Origin: Candidatus Omnitrophota bacterium
GTDB taxonomy: Bacteria > Omnitrophota > Gorgyraeia > Zapsychrales > JAHFFX01
DNA length: 33,748 nt
NCBI GenBank assembly: GCA_023247705.1
Contig: JAHFFY010000019.1
Location: 1-33,748, forward strand
Direction: 5' to 3'
A program made the translations under genes and the position numbers. Of this stretch, positions 12,484 through 20,752 are shown piece by piece (the stretch's first letter is position 1; the number at the start of each line of letters is the position of its first letter). Below the pieces are notes generated by a model. That model was not told where the DNA came from. It did not search any database and was given only the letters and a program-made list of their open reading frames with translations.

Positions 12484-13991
12484 CAGTTCCCTCGGCTCAA
12501 ACATTTTTTCATGCTGCCATCCAGCAGAAAAGCGATACAGACCAAAAACAAAGAAACAATCGGCAGCGCAAATCTGGTTAATATGGAAAACATCGCATAA
12601 AGCCCGATAAACGGCACAATCACCAGAACAACAAAAAAAAGAGTCTGGATCTCTTTGAGTTGACCATCTTTTTGAGAGGCCGGTTTCACTAAAGACAACC
12701 GATGCCGGTAAAGATAGCCCACAACATATACGATGGCCCAACCGGTCAAGAAACTCATCAAAAACCGCAAACCATCTTTGAGTAAACTATTGCTGAATAA
12801 TTTTTGCAAATAATCCGGATATCCGACAAATCCCAGTTGCGTGGTTTCCCAGAAAATCATCTTAAACGACTCTATTCCAGAAAGGATGGCGTACTGAATC
12901 GGATGGGCCCTGATCAACCCGAACGTTAAAGCAATCGTTTGGGCGTTGATCTTTTCCGAAGGAACTCCCTGGATATGTTCGACGAGATAAATACGGTGCT
13001 GATCCGCTCCCTCAAATCCCGTGAACTCGCATTCCTGTTGAGTAAAAAATTTCTGGCAGACGCCCCTTCCCGGGATCGACGCCAGATGAGCCATCCACAT
13101 ACGCGGGGATAATTTCTCTGTTCGCTTCAGCGCGTTTGCGAAAAACAATTCCGAATAACGATTAGTCAATTCGTAGTGGCCATTGTATTTGTCATTTAAG
13201 GATTTAAAAGCGGCAATCGTGGATTGATAAACGAGCCCCGTAATCAACACATAAAAAAGGCTGTAGCAGAAGACCTTTTTTTGCGACCGGATCCAAGCGA
13301 ATCCGGCCAGCAACAGAAATGGCATCAGATAAAAAATAAAAAGATATTCAAAGATCCCTTTCCCGGATGTGGCGACAAGAAGAAGAAACGCCGTCAAAAC
13401 ACCATAAAGAAACAGGATTAAATACCCGGCGTCTTTTTTGTTTTTTGCCTGATGAGCCTTATCGCTCATTCCATTATGAATGATCCGATAGGATTTTGCT
13501 AAACACAGGACGATACCGATCGCCCAGGGAATCATCATCGCTTCCGAATACAAACTGCACATTGAGTTAAGCATGACCGGAGAAAAGCCAAAAAATAATA
13601 AAATCATGAACCGGATTTTTTTGTCGATCCGCAATTGCTTCATCAATACCCACAACAATATTTGTGTAAGAAAAACAAAGCAGGCCTGGAAAACTTTCTG
13701 AAAAACCTGATAGGGAATCGAAAAGATGTCTGCCAGACGCATGGAAACCGAGACGACAAAAGGATACAGCGGTTCCCGGTTAGGTCCGGTACGAAAATAT
13801 TCGCTCCATCCTTTCTGATAAATCATCCGCCCCAAATCTTCATAATGGGTCGCGTCAAACTTGATAAACATCGTGGTGTTGAAAATCAGATACGTCCAAT
13901 AGAAAAAACACGCTGCGAAGATCAAAATCAACATCCGCGGTTCATCTGATTTTTTTGCCGAACGCATATCCTCTCTCGCTTCCAAAAACAT
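12483..13991 (-). CDS. GT39/ArnT-like polytopic membrane protein, putative glycosyltransferase
   Basis: This 502-residue protein has about 10-12 hydrophobic helices. After the first helix comes FIKFDATHYEDLGRMIYQ (residues 42-59), followed by a block rich in G and P with PNREPLYPF. This is the arrangement of PMT/ArnT-like GT-C enzymes, where the aspartate of the first periplasmic loop is catalytic and a PPLYP-like motif follows. The central periplasmic loop (about 275-340) contains four cysteines. The expected role is transfer of a sugar from a polyprenyl-phosphate donor. The start at 13991 has a poor ribosome site. The ATG at 13967 (MRSAKK) follows a GAGAGAGG stretch and may be the real start. 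Its stop overlaps the 41-residue gene. Confidence 0.72.
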   Translation of the reverse strand: MFLEAREDMRSAKKSDEPRMLILIFAACFFYWTYLIFNTTMFIKFDATHYEDLGRMIYQKGWSEYFRTGPNREPLYPFVVSVSMRLADIFSIPYQVFQKVFQACFVFLTQILLWVLMKQLRIDKKIRFMILLFFGFSPVMLNSMCSLYSEAMMIPWAIGIVLCLAKSYRIIHNGMSDKAHQAKNKKDAGYLILFLYGVLTAFLLLVATSGKGIFEYLFIFYLMPFLLLAGFAWIRSQKKVFCYSLFYVLITGLVYQSTIAAFKSLNDKYNGHYELTNRYSELFFANALKRTEKLSPRMWMAHLASIPGRGVCQKFFTQQECEFTGFEGADQHRIYLVEHIQGVPSEKINAQTIALTFGLIRAHPIQYAILSGIESFKMIFWETTQLGFVGYPDYLQKLFSNSLLKDGLRFLMSFLTGWAIVYVVGYLYRHRLSLVKPASQKDGQLKEIQTLFFVVLVIVPFIGLYAMFSILTRFALPIVSLFLVCIAFLLDGSMKKCLSRGN

Positions 13992-13994
13992 GAT

Positions 13995-15173
13995 TTAAAA
14001 ACCGATGACGGACGAATAAATGGACATGAGACGTTGATAATTCTGGGCGGGCGTGTATTTTTCTTCATAGACCCGCCGGCAATTCAAATTGATCTGTCGA
14101 TCCTGTTGCCGGTCGCGAAAAACATGTTCGACCTTCCGGGCCAGGTCGTTTGAATCGCCGGCATTAAACAACCAGCCGGTCTTGCCTTCTTCGATCAATT
14201 CCATAAGGCTTCCCAAACGGCTGGCGATAATCGGGACCCCGTAACTAAAAGCCTCCACCACGATCCGCGGAAAATTTTCATAGCATAACGAAGGGACGAT
14301 TAAACAACGGGCCTGACGCATCTGCCGGGCGAATTCTTCCGGACTCACATAGCCGAGGAATTCAATGTTCGGCAAATCTCTGGCCTGGACATGATTCCGC
14401 AGCGAATGCGACAGCGGTCCGTCTCCGATGATCTTAAGCGGGATACTCTTCATTTCTTCCCAAGCCTCGATCGCCACATTAATCCCTTTTTCCGCACTGA
14501 GACGTCCGGCATATAAAACAAAATCACCGCGCGAGTCCTCCAAGTCAACGCCGGGATCGTGAAAAACAAAATGCGGTTTGACGGCGATCTTTTCCGCCGG
14601 AATCCCGAACTGAATATATTTCTGGCGCGTGAATTCCGTCGCGGTGATATAACGGTGAATTTGTTGCTGCCAGATCCGTTTGCACCGGGTCCGATGAAGC
14701 ATCTTAGCGACAAATGCGGTCAACAAAAACGAATTCCGGTAACAACGGTGCCGGATGCCTTCCCATAACGACAGGGAAACACAATCTTCGCAAACCTGAT
14801 TGTTGCGAAAAAACAAGGCGTTGGAACACATCAAACGAAAATTATGCAGACTCTGCACGACCGGCATACGATGATCGAGGCAAGCCTGATAGACCGCCGG
14901 GGTCAGCATATAGAAGGTATTATGAAAATGGACAACCTCGGGTTTGATTTCATCCAAGACCTTGGAAAACGAACGGTAGGAAGCATTGGAATAGTCCAGA
15001 TGAAGAAAATGCTTCAGCTGATGCCTGGTCGACCACGCCTGAAATTCGTTATTGCTTCGCTCATGAAGATAGACATCTTCCTGGAAATGTTTTAAAAGCG
15101 CGTACTCATCGGCTACGACCGCATCCTCGCCGCCGGGTTGTTGATAATGATTATGAACGATCAGTATCTTCAT
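13995..15173 (-). CDS. Glycosyltransferase family 4 protein
   Basis: This 392-residue GT-B retaining glycosyltransferase is probably cytoplasmic or membrane-associated and transfers a sugar from a nucleotide donor to the growing lipid-linked repeat. The N-terminal domain opens with MKILIVHNHYQQPGGED, where the glycine-rich loop faces the acceptor, and VVHFHNTF follows. The C-terminal donor domain has VLYAGRLSAEKGINVAIEAW (about 219-238). The EX7E motif is in ENFPRIVVEAFSYGVP, followed by GKTGWLF. Length is normal. A CxxC pair (CEDC) in the middle is unusual but seen in this subgroup. It is separated by only three bases from the next gene. Donor sugar unknown. Confidence 0.92.
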   Translation of the reverse strand: MKILIVHNHYQQPGGEDAVVADEYALLKHFQEDVYLHERSNNEFQAWSTRHQLKHFLHLDYSNASYRSFSKVLDEIKPEVVHFHNTFYMLTPAVYQACLDHRMPVVQSLHNFRLMCSNALFFRNNQVCEDCVSLSLWEGIRHRCYRNSFLLTAFVAKMLHRTRCKRIWQQQIHRYITATEFTRQKYIQFGIPAEKIAVKPHFVFHDPGVDLEDSRGDFVLYAGRLSAEKGINVAIEAWEEMKSIPLKIIGDGPLSHSLRNHVQARDLPNIEFLGYVSPEEFARQMRQARCLIVPSLCYENFPRIVVEAFSYGVPIIASRLGSLMELIEEGKTGWLFNAGDSNDLARKVEHVFRDRQQDRQINLNCRRVYEEKYTPAQNYQRLMSIYSSVIGF

Positions 15174-15191
15174 CGTGTGCGTTCTGGGGGC

Positions 15192-16112
15192 TCAGCGGTT
15201 CTGCCGATAATATTGCAGCGTACGTCGCAGGCTTTCTTCGATTGAATAAACCGGCCTCCAGTCTGTTTCCCTTTTGATTTTCCCGTTGGAACCGATCACG
15301 TCAAAACTTTCAGAGATCGCTTTGTTGTTTTCCCGGATGACAATGCCCCTGACCGTGGACATTCTGATCAAACGCTTAAGCAGGTCTCTGATCCCAAAGG
15401 CCTTTGCGGAACAAATATTATAAATCTGTCCGCTCCTCCCTTGTTGGGCCAAAATAGGCCAGGCAACGCAAATGTCATCGACATCCAGAAAATCCCTCTG
15501 CCCGGAAAGACTGTAGGCATGAATGGTTTTATCTTTACGTCCCCGCTCAATCGCCACGATCTCTTGGACAAACTTTCCAATCGACAACGTCACAGGAGTC
15601 CCTGCGCCTAAAATATTAAACATCCTGGCGATGATCACATCCAAACCTTTTTTGGCATACATGAGACCTAACGAAGTCTGCATATATTTGATAAAGCCAT
15701 AAAAGCTGCGCGGCTGCGGGATGGTGTGTTCATCGACCAATTTAATGCTCGGATCTATTTTACCGTATTCCGCAGCTGTTCCAGGGATCACAATCCGGGG
15801 TCGGTAATCATTGATCCTGCTGATTGCATCCAACAGAATTTTAGTCGTCACAAAATTGGATTGATATAGTTGAACCTCGTCCCCCCTCCGCCCGCCGGAG
15901 AGATGGAAAATATAATGCGGACGAACATTTTTCAGAATGGAAGCAACCTTATTGGATTCAGTTAAATCGCACGCAAACACCTTGGTCGATGAATTGGAGC
16001 GTGTCAGATCAATCCCCGCAACATCCCAAGAAGGATATTTAGTTTGAATACATCGCATGAGCGAACGGCCGATAAAACCATTCGCTCCGGTAATCAATGC
16101 TTTTTTCTTCAT
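15192..16112 (-). CDS. NAD(P)-dependent SDR, GDP-4-keto-6-deoxymannose reductase (RMD)-like
   Basis: This 306-residue extended SDR begins with the nucleotide-binding motif ITGANGFIGRSLM (residues 7-19). The catalytic YGFIK lies near residue 140, preceded by IPGTAAEYG. The C-terminal half carries GQRDFLDVDDICVAW, GQIYNICSAKAFGIRDLL and WRPVYSIEESL. This order and wording is closest to GDP-6-deoxy-D-mannose 4-reductases (RMD) and relatives that reduce 4-keto-6-deoxyhexose nucleotides. It overlaps the nucleotidyltransferase gene by one base (TAATG), so it probably acts on a sugar made by that module. Alternatively it could use the Gmd product to form GDP-D-rhamnose. Exact substrate is inferred, not shown. 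Confidence 0.8.
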   Translation of the reverse strand: MKKKALITGANGFIGRSLMRCIQTKYPSWDVAGIDLTRSNSSTKVFACDLTESNKVASILKNVRPHYIFHLSGGRRGDEVQLYQSNFVTTKILLDAISRINDYRPRIVIPGTAAEYGKIDPSIKLVDEHTIPQPRSFYGFIKYMQTSLGLMYAKKGLDVIIARMFNILGAGTPVTLSIGKFVQEIVAIERGRKDKTIHAYSLSGQRDFLDVDDICVAWPILAQQGRSGQIYNICSAKAFGIRDLLKRLIRMSTVRGIVIRENNKAISESFDVIGSNGKIKRETDWRPVYSIEESLRRTLQYYRQNR

Positions 16113-16828
16113 TACGTTAAAAGAAAAGATTTCTTATGTTTTCTGAAAACGTCCTGGGCTTGTTCGAGATCATCGATCCGTCCTAAATCAAGCCACATCC
16201 CGGGATGCTTGAAACAATAAATTTTTTCTCCCCGATCTCTCATCCTTAACATCAACTCCGGCATCCCGAGGCGTTCGTCCTTCGCAACATAACGTTTGCA
16301 GCGCTTGTTCAGTATATTGATCCCCATGCTGACCAGAGATTTATGTTCCGGTTTTTCGATATAATCTTTCAACTCATTTTGACCGCGGCATTCAATCACA
16401 CCGAAATCCGTTTTGACCACGCGTTCCTCGACCGCAATGGTCGCAATGCCTTTCTTTGCTTTATGGTATTTGAAAAAATCTTTAAAATTAAGATCCGTCA
16501 ACACATCCCCGTTAATGATTAAAAAATGATCTTCCAGATTCTCAATCAATTGCAAAGCTCCGGCGGTCCCCAGCGGTTGATTTTCTTTGACGTAACGAAT
16601 GGAAACACCCCAACGCTCGCCGTTGCCGCAAAAGGCCTCGATCAATCCAGCGAGATGCCCGGTTGAGATCACCAAATGTTTGATCCCGTAATAAGCCAGC
16701 TGACGGATAATCACCTCCACAATCGGAAACTCATCCAACGGCATCAAAGGCTTGGGAAGAATCGTCGTATAGGGTCTAAGACGAGACCCTTGTCCTCCGG
16801 CCAAGATGACGGCTTGTACTTTAGACAT
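16112..16828 (-). CDS. Sugar-1-phosphate nucleotidyltransferase
   Basis: This 238-residue GT-A-fold nucleotidyltransferase activates a sugar-1-phosphate with an NTP. The signature GGQGSRLRPYTTILPKPLMP begins at residue 11, followed by LGTAGAL (base recognition), INGDVLTDLNF with the metal-binding aspartate, DFGVIE, YIEKP and the C-terminal GMWLDLGRIDDLEQA. It resembles the short guanylyltransferases of heptose and legionaminic-acid pathways (HddC, PtmE) and lacks the C-terminal beta-helix of GlmU. It starts 8 bases inside the LegB-like gene behind a GGGGA site and overlaps the next SDR by one base. The base used (GTP, CTP or UTP) cannot be assigned confidently. Confidence 0.9.
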   Translation of the reverse strand: MSKVQAVILAGGQGSRLRPYTTILPKPLMPLDEFPIVEVIIRQLAYYGIKHLVISTGHLAGLIEAFCGNGERWGVSIRYVKENQPLGTAGALQLIENLEDHFLIINGDVLTDLNFKDFFKYHKAKKGIATIAVEERVVKTDFGVIECRGQNELKDYIEKPEHKSLVSMGINILNKRCKRYVAKDERLGMPELMLRMRDRGEKIYCFKHPGMWLDLGRIDDLEQAQDVFRKHKKSFLLT

Positions 16829-17810
16829 TATAAATCCCCGCTTTATATGATTTATGATTATCTTTCATCCACTGACAGGTTAACTGTAATCCTTCCTTCA
16901 AAGAAATCTTCCCTTCCCATCCCAGCGTTTTGATTTTCTGCGCCTCACAGATCAAACGTTCGACCTCGCTTTTTTCCGGACGCAACCGCTTTTGCTCCAC
17001 CACGACTTTAATCTTTTGTTTGGTGATCTCGCTGATCAAGCGTACCAGATCTTCGATCGAGATCTCGTTTCCGCTGCCGACGTTAAACACTTCACCCAAC
17101 CCCTGGCTACTTTCTGCCAGACGGAGAAACCCTTCAACGGTGTTCAAAACAAAATTGAAATCGCGGGTCGCCTTGAGGTTGCCTAACTTGATCACTTTGG
17201 GGCCGCAATGGATCTGACTGATGATCGTCGGGATGATCGCCCGCGCGGACTGTCGGGGACCAAATGTGTTAAACGGCCTGAGGATGCTGATCGGCAGATC
17301 AAAGGAACGATAAAAGGATAAAGCCAGATGGTCGGCCGCGGATTTGCTAGCCGCGTAAGGCGATTGAGGGTTGATGGGATGACGTTCATCGATCGGGGAA
17401 TACTGGGCGGTGCCGTAGACTTCGCTGGTTGAGGTGTGAATGACTTTTTGGACTTTCGTTTTCCGGGCGGCCTGCAGAATATTTAACGTCCCCTTCACAT
17501 TGGTGTCGATATACGTGTCCGGCGAATCATAGCTGAATGGAATCCCAATCAATGCGGCCAGATGAAAAACAAAATCCCTTCCTTTCAGCGCCTCTTGAAC
17601 GCCGTTGGGGTCACGCACATCGCCGCAAAAAACGTCGACCTTTTTTAATAACGCGGGAGAAATAGTATCCAGCCAGCCCCAGCTGTTAAATGAATTATAA
17701 AAAACAAACGCCCGGACATGAGCGCCTTTCTCAACGAGGGTTTCCACGAGATGGCTGCCGATAAATCCATCCGCACCGGTCACTAATACCTTTTTATTTC
17801 TCCAGTTCAT
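16821..17810 (-). CDS. NAD-dependent 4,6-dehydratase, LegB-like
   Basis: This 329-residue extended SDR starts with VLVTGADGFIGSHLVETL (from residue 7). It continues with FYNSFNSWGWLD, LAALIGIPFSYDSPDTYIDT, HTSTSEVYGTA, the catalytic YAASK and RPFNTFGPRQSARAIIPT. These phrases closely match LegB-type nucleotide-GlcNAc 4,6-dehydratases of the legionaminic acid pathway and their relatives. The expected product is a 4-keto-6-deoxy sugar nucleotide. I set the start at ATG 17810, which has AGGAAA about six bases upstream (17813-17818). A longer frame to 17924 overlaps the previous ligase too far. No aminotransferase lies next to it, so full legionaminate synthesis is not supported here. Confidence 0.88.
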   Translation of the reverse strand: MNWRNKKVLVTGADGFIGSHLVETLVEKGAHVRAFVFYNSFNSWGWLDTISPALLKKVDVFCGDVRDPNGVQEALKGRDFVFHLAALIGIPFSYDSPDTYIDTNVKGTLNILQAARKTKVQKVIHTSTSEVYGTAQYSPIDERHPINPQSPYAASKSAADHLALSFYRSFDLPISILRPFNTFGPRQSARAIIPTIISQIHCGPKVIKLGNLKATRDFNFVLNTVEGFLRLAESSQGLGEVFNVGSGNEISIEDLVRLISEITKQKIKVVVEQKRLRPEKSEVERLICEAQKIKTLGWEGKISLKEGLQLTCQWMKDNHKSYKAGIYNV

Positions 17811-19833
17811 AGTTTCCTGCTTTCGAAAATTTTTGATGATGGATATACGCAAGCACAATACCGAAGACACTCCAAAATGGAATGGCATTATACGGAAGTT
17901 CCAAAAACACCAGAAAATTCGCAATGGTCAACCAATAAATCAGCAAACTCGCCAGAAGAACGCCGACCAACGATCGTAACTGAATACTGTCCCTGATCAA
18001 CCAGATGAGCACCCAGAACAGACAAATGATCAAGGCCACCCCGATGATACCGGCGCGATAAATCACATGTAAATACGAATTATGCGGCGTGATCCAACCG
18101 TCTCTCGACCATTCTTGCGTCGCCCAGCCTAAGATCTCGATCGATTTCGATCGCTGCGGTTTTCCCCAATTGATCCCGAACAAGGCTTTTTCGGCTAAAA
18201 TGTCCTTGATCATATCTTCCCAGATAAAAATACGGAAGAAAATATTGCTGTAAGCGGTATCTAATGTCCGATACCCCTGATCATCCCGGTCTTCAATCCC
18301 ACTTAAAATTTGATTGATGGTAACTGTTCGGCCCATCCCCAAATCAGAAATAGCTTTCTCTAACGTAGCGATCTTTTTTGCCCTCATCTGAATCGTATAT
18401 TGCCAAGACTCATCTTCAGCCTTTTTTTCAATCTCCTTGACAATTTGATTTAAGGCGATCTTGCTGTTTTTTTCAAGGTGACTGATATACCTCTCCAAAT
18501 CTTCCTGAGTCTCGATCTTTATATCTGAAGGAACAATCCGGGAATAAATCTCGGTGGTAACGGAAGCATCGGGCATAGAAATTCCATTAACAATCGTGTC
18601 AGACTGTTTTTGAATAATGGAATCCACAGCATGTGTTGCATTATTTTCTTTTTTTGTTTTCTTATTTTGTTTGAGTTTAGCTTCCGCCTGCTGGATGGCC
18701 GACAGTTTGATTTTTTCAATCTCTTGCTGCGCTTGTTGAATGGAGATCTCTTTTCCTTTAACCATCTGGCTATTGACTTCGATCGCTCCTTTTTTCTTTT
18801 CCTGTTCCGTCTGTTTGGCAATTTCTTCCAGACGTGTCAGTTTTTGTTTTATTTCGTCGGATTTTCCGGAATATTCGCTGCTCAAAAAAATCGACAGATT
18901 ATCCACAAAACCAAAGGATTCTTTAGAATATAGCTGGGTGGATAAAGGGATACTTTGAAAATTCTTGTCTTTTTTCGCAATCAGAGATTTATAAAACTGA
19001 TAGTGTTGGATCCCCTCGGATAGAGACGTCATCGATCGAATGGCGTTTTTGTCAGAAAAACGGGATATGCCTGCGATCAATGCCAAAAGCATCAAAAGCA
19101 AAACAATCAATTTGTAAACTTTTTGCCAACGAATAAAAAAGCAAGCCAAAACACTAAAGAGGAATGAAAACGCAACGACGTGCCCAACGACCCTCGACCT
19201 TCCGCCGTAAAAATAGAAATCTAATGACGTGAACGTCTGCCTTTCAAAATAATAAGCCGGGATGTATAAAGCTGGGATGATGAATAAATAACGCACCCAT
19301 CTCGATTTTATCTTGGAAAGAAGGATGCAAGACAAGATGAAGTAGGGAAAGACAAAATAATTATTGATGCTCAGAATAAATTTGGCAAACAACAGGATTA
19401 CGATATATCCAATAATCAATTTGTCGATGAACAAATCTGATCGATAAAAATGATATCCCAAAACCGCAAATAAAGGATAATAAAAAAGAGCCGCATTGCG
19501 AAAGGCCAACGGCCCGAACCTAAAATCACCCCAAAAAGCCATCACCAAAATCCAGAGCACATAAGCCACGAGGACTTTGTGCCACGTTTTAAGATCCGGA
19601 GGATTAATCCGGAAACTCACGAGCAACAAACCTATGCTGACCGCTAACAAAATTTCTCCGATGAAAACCGGAACTCCGAACGGCGTCGAACAGTGGAGCT
19701 GGGCAAAAGATTTTGTAAAAACCGAATAAAACAAACAAGCGATCGCAATCAGATAGAAACCGATTTTTCTTGGCAGCAAGTCCGTCTCTTGGGGAAGTGT
19801 AAGTTTCATGGAGGATAAAGCGCTATTCGGCAT
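17794..19833 (-). CDS. O-antigen ligase/polymerase-family membrane protein with coiled-coil insertion
   Basis: About 679 residues from the ATG at 19833, which overlaps the upstream GT2 stop by 11 bases; an upstream frame reaches 19899 and a later ATG lies at 19809. The N-terminal 260 residues hold about nine hydrophobic segments. The C-terminal part has WITPHNSYLHVIYRAGIIG at about 580-598, matching the Wzy_C histidine-asparagine motif, then three to four helices. Between them, residues about 263-523 form a soluble insert. It has two long charged heptad-like stretches (about 323-388 and 433-498, rich in K, E and Q), joined by a polar linker with NKKTKKENN. The insert sits where the periplasmic loop lies. 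Likely function is glycan ligation or polymerisation, with the helical arm possibly setting chain length or binding partners. Confidence 0.78.
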   Translation of the reverse strand: MPNSALSSMKLTLPQETDLLPRKIGFYLIAIACLFYSVFTKSFAQLHCSTPFGVPVFIGEILLAVSIGLLLVSFRINPPDLKTWHKVLVAYVLWILVMAFWGDFRFGPLAFRNAALFYYPLFAVLGYHFYRSDLFIDKLIIGYIVILLFAKFILSINNYFVFPYFILSCILLSKIKSRWVRYLFIIPALYIPAYYFERQTFTSLDFYFYGGRSRVVGHVVAFSFLFSVLACFFIRWQKVYKLIVLLLMLLALIAGISRFSDKNAIRSMTSLSEGIQHYQFYKSLIAKKDKNFQSIPLSTQLYSKESFGFVDNLSIFLSSEYSGKSDEIKQKLTRLEEIAKQTEQEKKKGAIEVNSQMVKGKEISIQQAQQEIEKIKLSAIQQAEAKLKQNKKTKKENNATHAVDSIIQKQSDTIVNGISMPDASVTTEIYSRIVPSDIKIETQEDLERYISHLEKNSKIALNQIVKEIEKKAEDESWQYTIQMRAKKIATLEKAISDLGMGRTVTINQILSGIEDRDDQGYRTLDTAYSNIFFRIFIWEDMIKDILAEKALFGINWGKPQRSKSIEILGWATQEWSRDGWITPHNSYLHVIYRAGIIGVALIICLFWVLIWLIRDSIQLRSLVGVLLASLLIYWLTIANFLVFLELPYNAIPFWSVFGIVLAYIHHQKFSKAGNYELEK

Positions 19834-20743
19834 AACGTAATATTTTTCTTTTAAGAACCGCCTCAAGACTTGCCGGCGCCAACAGGAAATATCCGCCAAG
19901 CGCGAGGGCTTTCATGTTCCAGGGATTAACCTGGAGCGCATTAAAAAATTCTTTTTTCATCTCTTCCCGGTTGTTCTTGATGAAAAAACATTGCGCATAC
20001 CGCAAATGCAGCGCGGAAAACGCATCTCTTTTCAAATAAACCCCATACTGAGCGTTCCTCGAAAAAAAATTATTCAAGACCTGAAGTTCTTCTTCTCGCG
20101 CTTCTTCCACATGTTTGAAGATATAATTGCCGCAAACCCGATATTGAGTCAGAGGTTGATCAATATAACCGATGGGATACTGTTCCGCCACCCTCAGCCA
20201 AAGGTCCCAATCCGCGGGGGAAAAAATACTTTCGTCAAACAAACCGGTTTTATCCAAACATTCCCGGCGCAACAACACCGTTGAATTACAGATATAATTA
20301 CCGCCCGCCAATCGTTTCGCGATCCAGCCGGCGGTCCGGCTTTTAGGATGGGAATAGCGGCCAGTGACCTGATCCTGCTCATCGATAAAATACGCCGCGG
20401 TATGCACCATTCCAACCAACGGATTCTGTTTTAAGAAACAGACACTTTCTTCGACCTTCTGGGGCAGATACAGATCATCGCAATCAAGAAACCCGACAAA
20501 TTCACCCTTGCCCTCTTTGATCCCCAGATTCCGGGCGCTGCAAGCGCCTCCATTTGCTTTGCGCACATAGCGAATCCTTCCGGCAAATCGTTCCATCGCG
20601 CGGGGCGTATCATCCGTCGATCCGTCATCAACCACAATAATCTCGATCTGCGGATAAGTTTGGGCCAAAACACTTTCAACGGTTTTAATCGTCCAATCGG
20701 CTTTATTGTAAGCGGGGATAACAATGCTGACGAAATCCTTCAA
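19823..20743 (-). CDS. Glycosyltransferase family 2 protein
   Basis: This 306-residue inverting GT-A enzyme has VSIVIPAYNKADWTIKTVES at residues 5-24, IIVVDDGSTDDTPRAM at about 35-50, ARNLGIKEGKG, and the metal-binding segment GFLDCDDLY. WDLWLRVAEQ further along carries the usual acidic catalytic region. The family transfers a sugar from a nucleotide donor in the cytoplasm. The C-terminal 80 residues are helical and not typical of a membrane anchor. The start is TTG at 20743, with GAGG about eight bases upstream (inside AATGAGG). It follows the RmlD-like gene after nine bases. Donor and acceptor unknown. Confidence 0.92.
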   Translation of the reverse strand: MKDFVSIVIPAYNKADWTIKTVESVLAQTYPQIEIIVVDDGSTDDTPRAMERFAGRIRYVRKANGGACSARNLGIKEGKGEFVGFLDCDDLYLPQKVEESVCFLKQNPLVGMVHTAAYFIDEQDQVTGRYSHPKSRTAGWIAKRLAGGNYICNSTVLLRRECLDKTGLFDESIFSPADWDLWLRVAEQYPIGYIDQPLTQYRVCGNYIFKHVEEAREEELQVLNNFFSRNAQYGVYLKRDAFSALHLRYAQCFFIKNNREEMKKEFFNALQVNPWNMKALALGGYFLLAPASLEAVLKRKILRYAE

Positions 20744-20752
20744 GGTTTAGCC

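Noticed and set aside
12504-12741. Upstream part of the minus-strand frame that ends in the 41-residue gene
   Set aside because: It overlaps the GT39-like gene in another frame, is cysteine-rich and lacks family features; only the part from ATG 12483 is supported.
16821-17810. Full legionaminic acid pathway
   Set aside because: Only the LegB-like step and a nucleotidyltransferase are visible; LegC, LegG, LegH and LegI counterparts are not in the window.
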